The notes under the pieces were generated by a model. That model saw only the letters and a list, made by a program, of their open reading frames with translations, did no database searches and was not told where the DNA came from. This document shows positions 62,842 through 64,000 of a DNA stretch of 64,000 nt, piece by piece. How positions within the stretch are numbered: position 1 is the first letter of the stretch; each line of letters begins with the position of its first letter. The stretch covers positions 1 to 64,000 of the forward strand of contig CACCPE010000002.1 in assembly GCA_902547825.1 (NCBI GenBank), written 5' to 3'. The stretch is from an uncultured Pelagibacteraceae bacterium. Lineage in GTDB: Bacteria > Pseudomonadota > Alphaproteobacteria > Pelagibacterales > Pelagibacteraceae. Both the position numbers and the translations under genes were made by a program.

Positions 62842-64000
62842 TTATTTGATTTACCACTTAGCAAAGAAAGTTGCTTAATCTTTAGTCCTTTTAAATTATC
62901 TAATGGTTCGATTGGATATTCACCAGTAAAATAGTGATCACTAAATTGTGGGTAAGTAGAATTTCTTACTGAGCCTGATAAAGCTGTATATAAACCATTT
63001 AAACTTAAAAACTTTAAACTACTTGCATTAATGTAATTGCACATTTCATTTAAATTTTTTTTATGTGCTAATAATTCCTCTTTTGTAGGCATATCAACTC
63101 CATAATAATCTGGAAATTTTATCTCTGGGCAAGCAATTCTTACATGCACTTCTTTTGCCCCACCTTCATAAAGCATTTTTACAATCTTAAGACAAGTAGT
63201 GCCTCTTACTAATGAGTCATCTATAAGTATAATTGATTTATTTTTTACAATACTTTTTGTTGAGCTAAGTTTTAATTTGACACCTAAACTTCTTATACTT
63301 TGTGTTGGTTCAATAAAAGTTCTTCCTACATAATGGTTGCGTATGAGACCAAGTTCAAATTTTTTTCCAGATTGATTTGCATAACCTAGAGCTGCCGGAA
63401 CGCCAGAGTCAGGCACCGGGACTACCAGATCTGCTTCTAAATCAGTCTCCTTAGCCAGCTCGGAACCTAATTTTTTTCTGTATTCATACGCACATCTCCC
63501 ATTAATTATACTATCGGGTCGAGCAAAATATATATATTCAAATACGCATGGTCTTGATTTTTGATCAGGAAATGGTTTAAAACTTGATAAAGTATTGTTT
63601 TCCACAATTACTATTTCTCCATTTTCAACCTCTCTGATAAAATTAGCTCCTACAATATCTAGCGCACAAGTTTCAGATGCAAATATGTATGAATTGTTCA
63701 ATTTACCAATCACCAAAGGCCTTATTCCAAATGGATCTCTTACACCAACGAGCTTTTTATTTGTCATTAATACAAGTGAATATCCGCCTTTAATTTGAAA
63801 TAGAGCTTCTATGAGCTTATCTTTAAATTTCTCTCTCTTAGATTTTGCAATCAGTTGTACAATAGTTTCTGTATCGCTAGTTGTTCTAAAAATAGCACCA
63901 TCTTTTACTAAAGCTTCTCTCAATAATAATGCATTTGTAAGATTTCCATTATGCGCAACACTTAAACCGCCAATATGCAAGTCAGCAAAAAAAGGCTGAA
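62838..64000 (-). CDS. purF: Amidophosphoribosyltransferase PurF (partial, 5' end outside the window)
   Basis: First committed enzyme of purine synthesis, transferring glutamine ammonia to PRPP. The visible part runs from within the glutaminase domain (QPFFADLHIGGLSVAHNGNLTNA, SDTETIVQLIA) through the phosphoribosyltransferase domain (VVPVPDSGVPAALGYA, LIRNHYVGRTFIEPTQSIR, ILIDDSLVRGTTCLKIV with the PRPP loop). The N-terminal Cys and about 85 residues are missing because the frame continues past 64000. The TTG at 63980 is an internal Leu codon, not a start. Confidence 0.97.
   Translation of the reverse strand, partial: QPFFADLHIGGLSVAHNGNLTNALLLREALVKDGAIFRTTSDTETIVQLIAKSKREKFKDKLIEALFQIKGGYSLVLMTNKKLVGVRDPFGIRPLVIGKLNNSYIFASETCALDIVGANFIREVENGEIVIVENNTLSSFKPFPDQKSRPCVFEYIYFARPDSIINGRCAYEYRKKLGSELAKETDLEADLVVPVPDSGVPAALGYANQSGKKFELGLIRNHYVGRTFIEPTQSIRSLGVKLKLSSTKSIVKNKSIILIDDSLVRGTTCLKIVKMLYEGGAKEVHVRIACPEIKFPDYYGVDMPTKEELLAHKKNLNEMCNYINASSLKFLSLNGLYTALSGSVRNSTYPQFSDHYFTGEYPIEPLDNLKGLKIKQLSLLSGKSNN

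Noticed and set aside
63978-63980. TTG at 63980 as the purF start
   Set aside because: The frame continues to the window edge with QPFFAD, which matches internal PurF sequence, so the gene is cut by the window.
1-64000. CRISPR arrays, insertion sequences, prophage or rRNA genes
   Set aside because: No regularly spaced repeats, transposase, phage structural genes or rRNA sequence were recognised on either strand.

Overview
This 64 kb window looks like a chromosome segment from a streamlined marine SAR11 bacterium (Pelagibacterales, Alphaproteobacteria). The DNA is strongly A+T-rich, with many long A and T runs. Genes are packed with 1-20 bp overlaps, and there are very few intrinsic terminators. 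A proteorhodopsin gene is present, and several proteins have alphaproteobacterial features: a DksA lacking the second zinc Cys pair, Sua5-type TsaC, CpoB next to Pal, and an xseB-ispA-dxs operon. No IS element, prophage, CRISPR array, rRNA or intergenic gap above 300 bp was seen. The longest gap is about 227 bp, upstream of proteorhodopsin.

Layout. 1-8.6 kb: end of pal, then cpoB, tilS, ftsH, folP (apparently frameshifted near its 5' end), glmM, thiD and purA. 8.6-10.5 kb: rpoH and rluD on the minus strand. 10.5-13.1 kb: tRNA-Arg(UCG) followed by a small glycan-type block (GT17 glycosyltransferase, FkbM methyltransferase, 2OG/Fe(II) oxygenase-like protein). 13.1-28.2 kb: housekeeping genes (tsaC, xseB-ispA-dxs, aroC, pdxH, ispB, S49 peptidase, glyQS, ppdK, nadC, nadA). 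28.3-35.0 kb: tRNA-Leu(GAG), then the most accessory-looking region. It holds a coupled four-gene minus-strand operon (P-loop kinase, GDPD-like phosphodiesterase, FkbM methyltransferase, GT2), a divergent plus-strand pair (a protein with two tandem nucleotidyltransferase domains and a GatZ/KbaZ-like tagatose-bisphosphate aldolase subunit), and a polytopic membrane protein. 35.0-39.2 kb: ygfZ, dihydroorotase and propionyl-CoA synthetase. 39.2-42.7 kb: a proteorhodopsin tuned to blue light, a 44-aa membrane peptide, a 2Fe-2S ferredoxin, a TrxB-like ferredoxin reductase, a GST and dksA. 42.8-47.8 kb: a GT-C/GT2 pair, a GFA-family protein, a glycerate-kinase-like protein and a TolC-like protein. 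47.8-64 kb: recA, aldehyde dehydrogenase plus DUF779, alaS, icd, psd-pssA, rlmE, a short IMP dehydrogenase without CBS domains, a small TPR protein, guaA, panB, a YfgM-like protein, a BamB-like lipoprotein, and purF running off the right edge.

How it fits together. Most of the window is core metabolism: purines (purA, guaB, guaA, purF), isoprenoids (dxs, ispA, ispB), NAD (nadA, nadC), phospholipids (psd, pssA), translation and envelope maintenance. The candidate for an undescribed system is the tRNA-Leu-adjacent cluster at 28.4-35.0 kb. It combines kinase, aldolase-like, nucleotidyltransferase, glycosyltransferase, methyltransferase and phosphodiesterase functions, as expected for making and attaching an unusual phosphate-linked sugar or polyol. 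That assignment is an inference from domains and context.

All identifications come from reading translated sequence and recognising motifs. No database search was run.
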